DNA from: a bacterium HR41
GTDB taxonomy: Bacteria; Actinomycetota; Thermoleophilia; Solirubrobacterales; Thermoleophilaceae
Direction: 5' to 3'
Assembly: GCA_002898855.1 (NCBI GenBank)
Contig: BEIR01000067.1
Coordinates: 1 to 6,869 of the forward strand
DNA: 6,869 nt
Shown here in pieces: positions 6,657-6,869 of the stretch. Under the pieces are notes generated by a model. It saw only the letters and a program-made list of their open reading frames with translations, was not told the origin of the DNA and searched no databases. The position numbers and the translations under genes were made by a program. Within the stretch, counting starts at the first letter, position 1. Each line of letters starts with the position of its first letter.

Positions 6657-6869
6657 GTGTGTGGCATCGTCGGCTTTACGGGTAGTCGTCCTTGTCTCGA
6701 GCTCTTGCTCGCGGGCCTCGAGCGGCTCGAGTACCGCGGCTACGACTCCGCCGGACTAGCGCTGCTCGACGACGAGGGGACGCCCGAAACTGTCCATGCG
6801 GTCGGCAACCTGGCGCGCTTGCGCGCAGCGGTAGCCGAGCGGGCCGGCAGCGCCGCGCCCGCCGCTGCC
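6657..6869 (+). CDS. glmS: Glutamine-fructose-6-phosphate aminotransferase, N-terminal part (3'-truncated)
   Basis: The first 71 codons of GlmS are present and the frame is open to the window end. GlmS makes glucosamine-6-phosphate from fructose-6-phosphate and glutamine, supplying the substrate of the GlmM encoded just upstream. The protein begins MCGIVGFTG, placing the N-terminal nucleophile cysteine directly after the initiator Met, which must be removed for activity. The Ntn-type glutaminase motif [16 protein letters not shown] follows at about residues 20-36. GTG 6657 is the only start consistent with this mature N-terminus. It lies 7 bases after the glmM stop without a strong Shine-Dalgarno, suggesting coupled translation. 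An Ala-rich stretch ([12 protein letters not shown]) comes at the window edge, a region where E. coli GlmS is short and variable. The sugar isomerase domains are outside the window. Confidence 0.95.
   Translation, partial: MCGIVGFTGSRPCLELLLAGLERLEYRGYDSAGLALLDDEGTPETVHAVGNLARLRAAVAERAGSAAPAAA

Noticed and set aside
1..6869. Defence system, mobile element, CRISPR array, tRNA or other undescribed system
   Set aside because: Nearly all of the window is explained by conserved housekeeping genes in one orientation with uniform composition. I see no terminal inverted repeats, spacer-repeat pattern, tRNA cloverleaf, transposase or integrase motifs.

Overview
This is a very GC-rich, densely packed bacterial chromosome segment. 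Every clear gene is on the + strand and every one is a housekeeping gene. The likely source is a deep-branching actinobacterium, with Thermoleophilia as my best guess. This is inferred from the GuaB3-type IMPDH paralogue, the actinobacterial look of GuaA, L13 and S9 (an N-terminally extended S9, an L13 starting MRTY) and the frequent GTG starts. No database search was possible, so the taxon is not proven.

Layout: (1) 2-448, the C-terminal part of a PfkB-family sugar kinase, probably 1-phosphofructokinase-like, cut by the window edge. (2) 449-581, a 133-base gap with two GC-rich hairpins and then a possible leader and ribosome-binding site. (3) 582-1844, guaB3, an IMPDH/GMPR-family protein without a CBS (Bateman) domain. 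(4) about 1888-3522, guaA, GMP synthetase. (5) 3615-3878, a small three-helix membrane protein of the GlsB/YeaQ/YmgE type. (6) 3983-4417 rplM and 4414-5223 rpsI, overlapping by 4 bases, preceded by a leader with a 10-bp hairpin. (7) 5231-6649 glmM. (8) 6657 to the window end, the start of glmS.

The genes form three metabolic blocks. GuaB3 (if active) and GuaA would make GMP from IMP by way of XMP. L13 and S9 are ribosomal proteins of the large and small subunit. GlmS and GlmM are consecutive steps from fructose-6-phosphate to glucosamine-1-phosphate for UDP-GlcNAc and peptidoglycan. The rplM-rpsI-glmM-glmS run has a 4-base overlap followed by two 7-base gaps, so it is probably one transcript with translational coupling.

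I see no mobile element, CRISPR array, tRNA, rRNA, defence system or other undescribed system. The points most worth a second look are modest: a GuaB3 that keeps the catalytic cysteine of IMPDH, an S9 with a roughly 144-residue charged N-terminal extension, a hairpin in the rplM leader that would fold mainly in the sense RNA, and repeats and hairpins in the short gaps.
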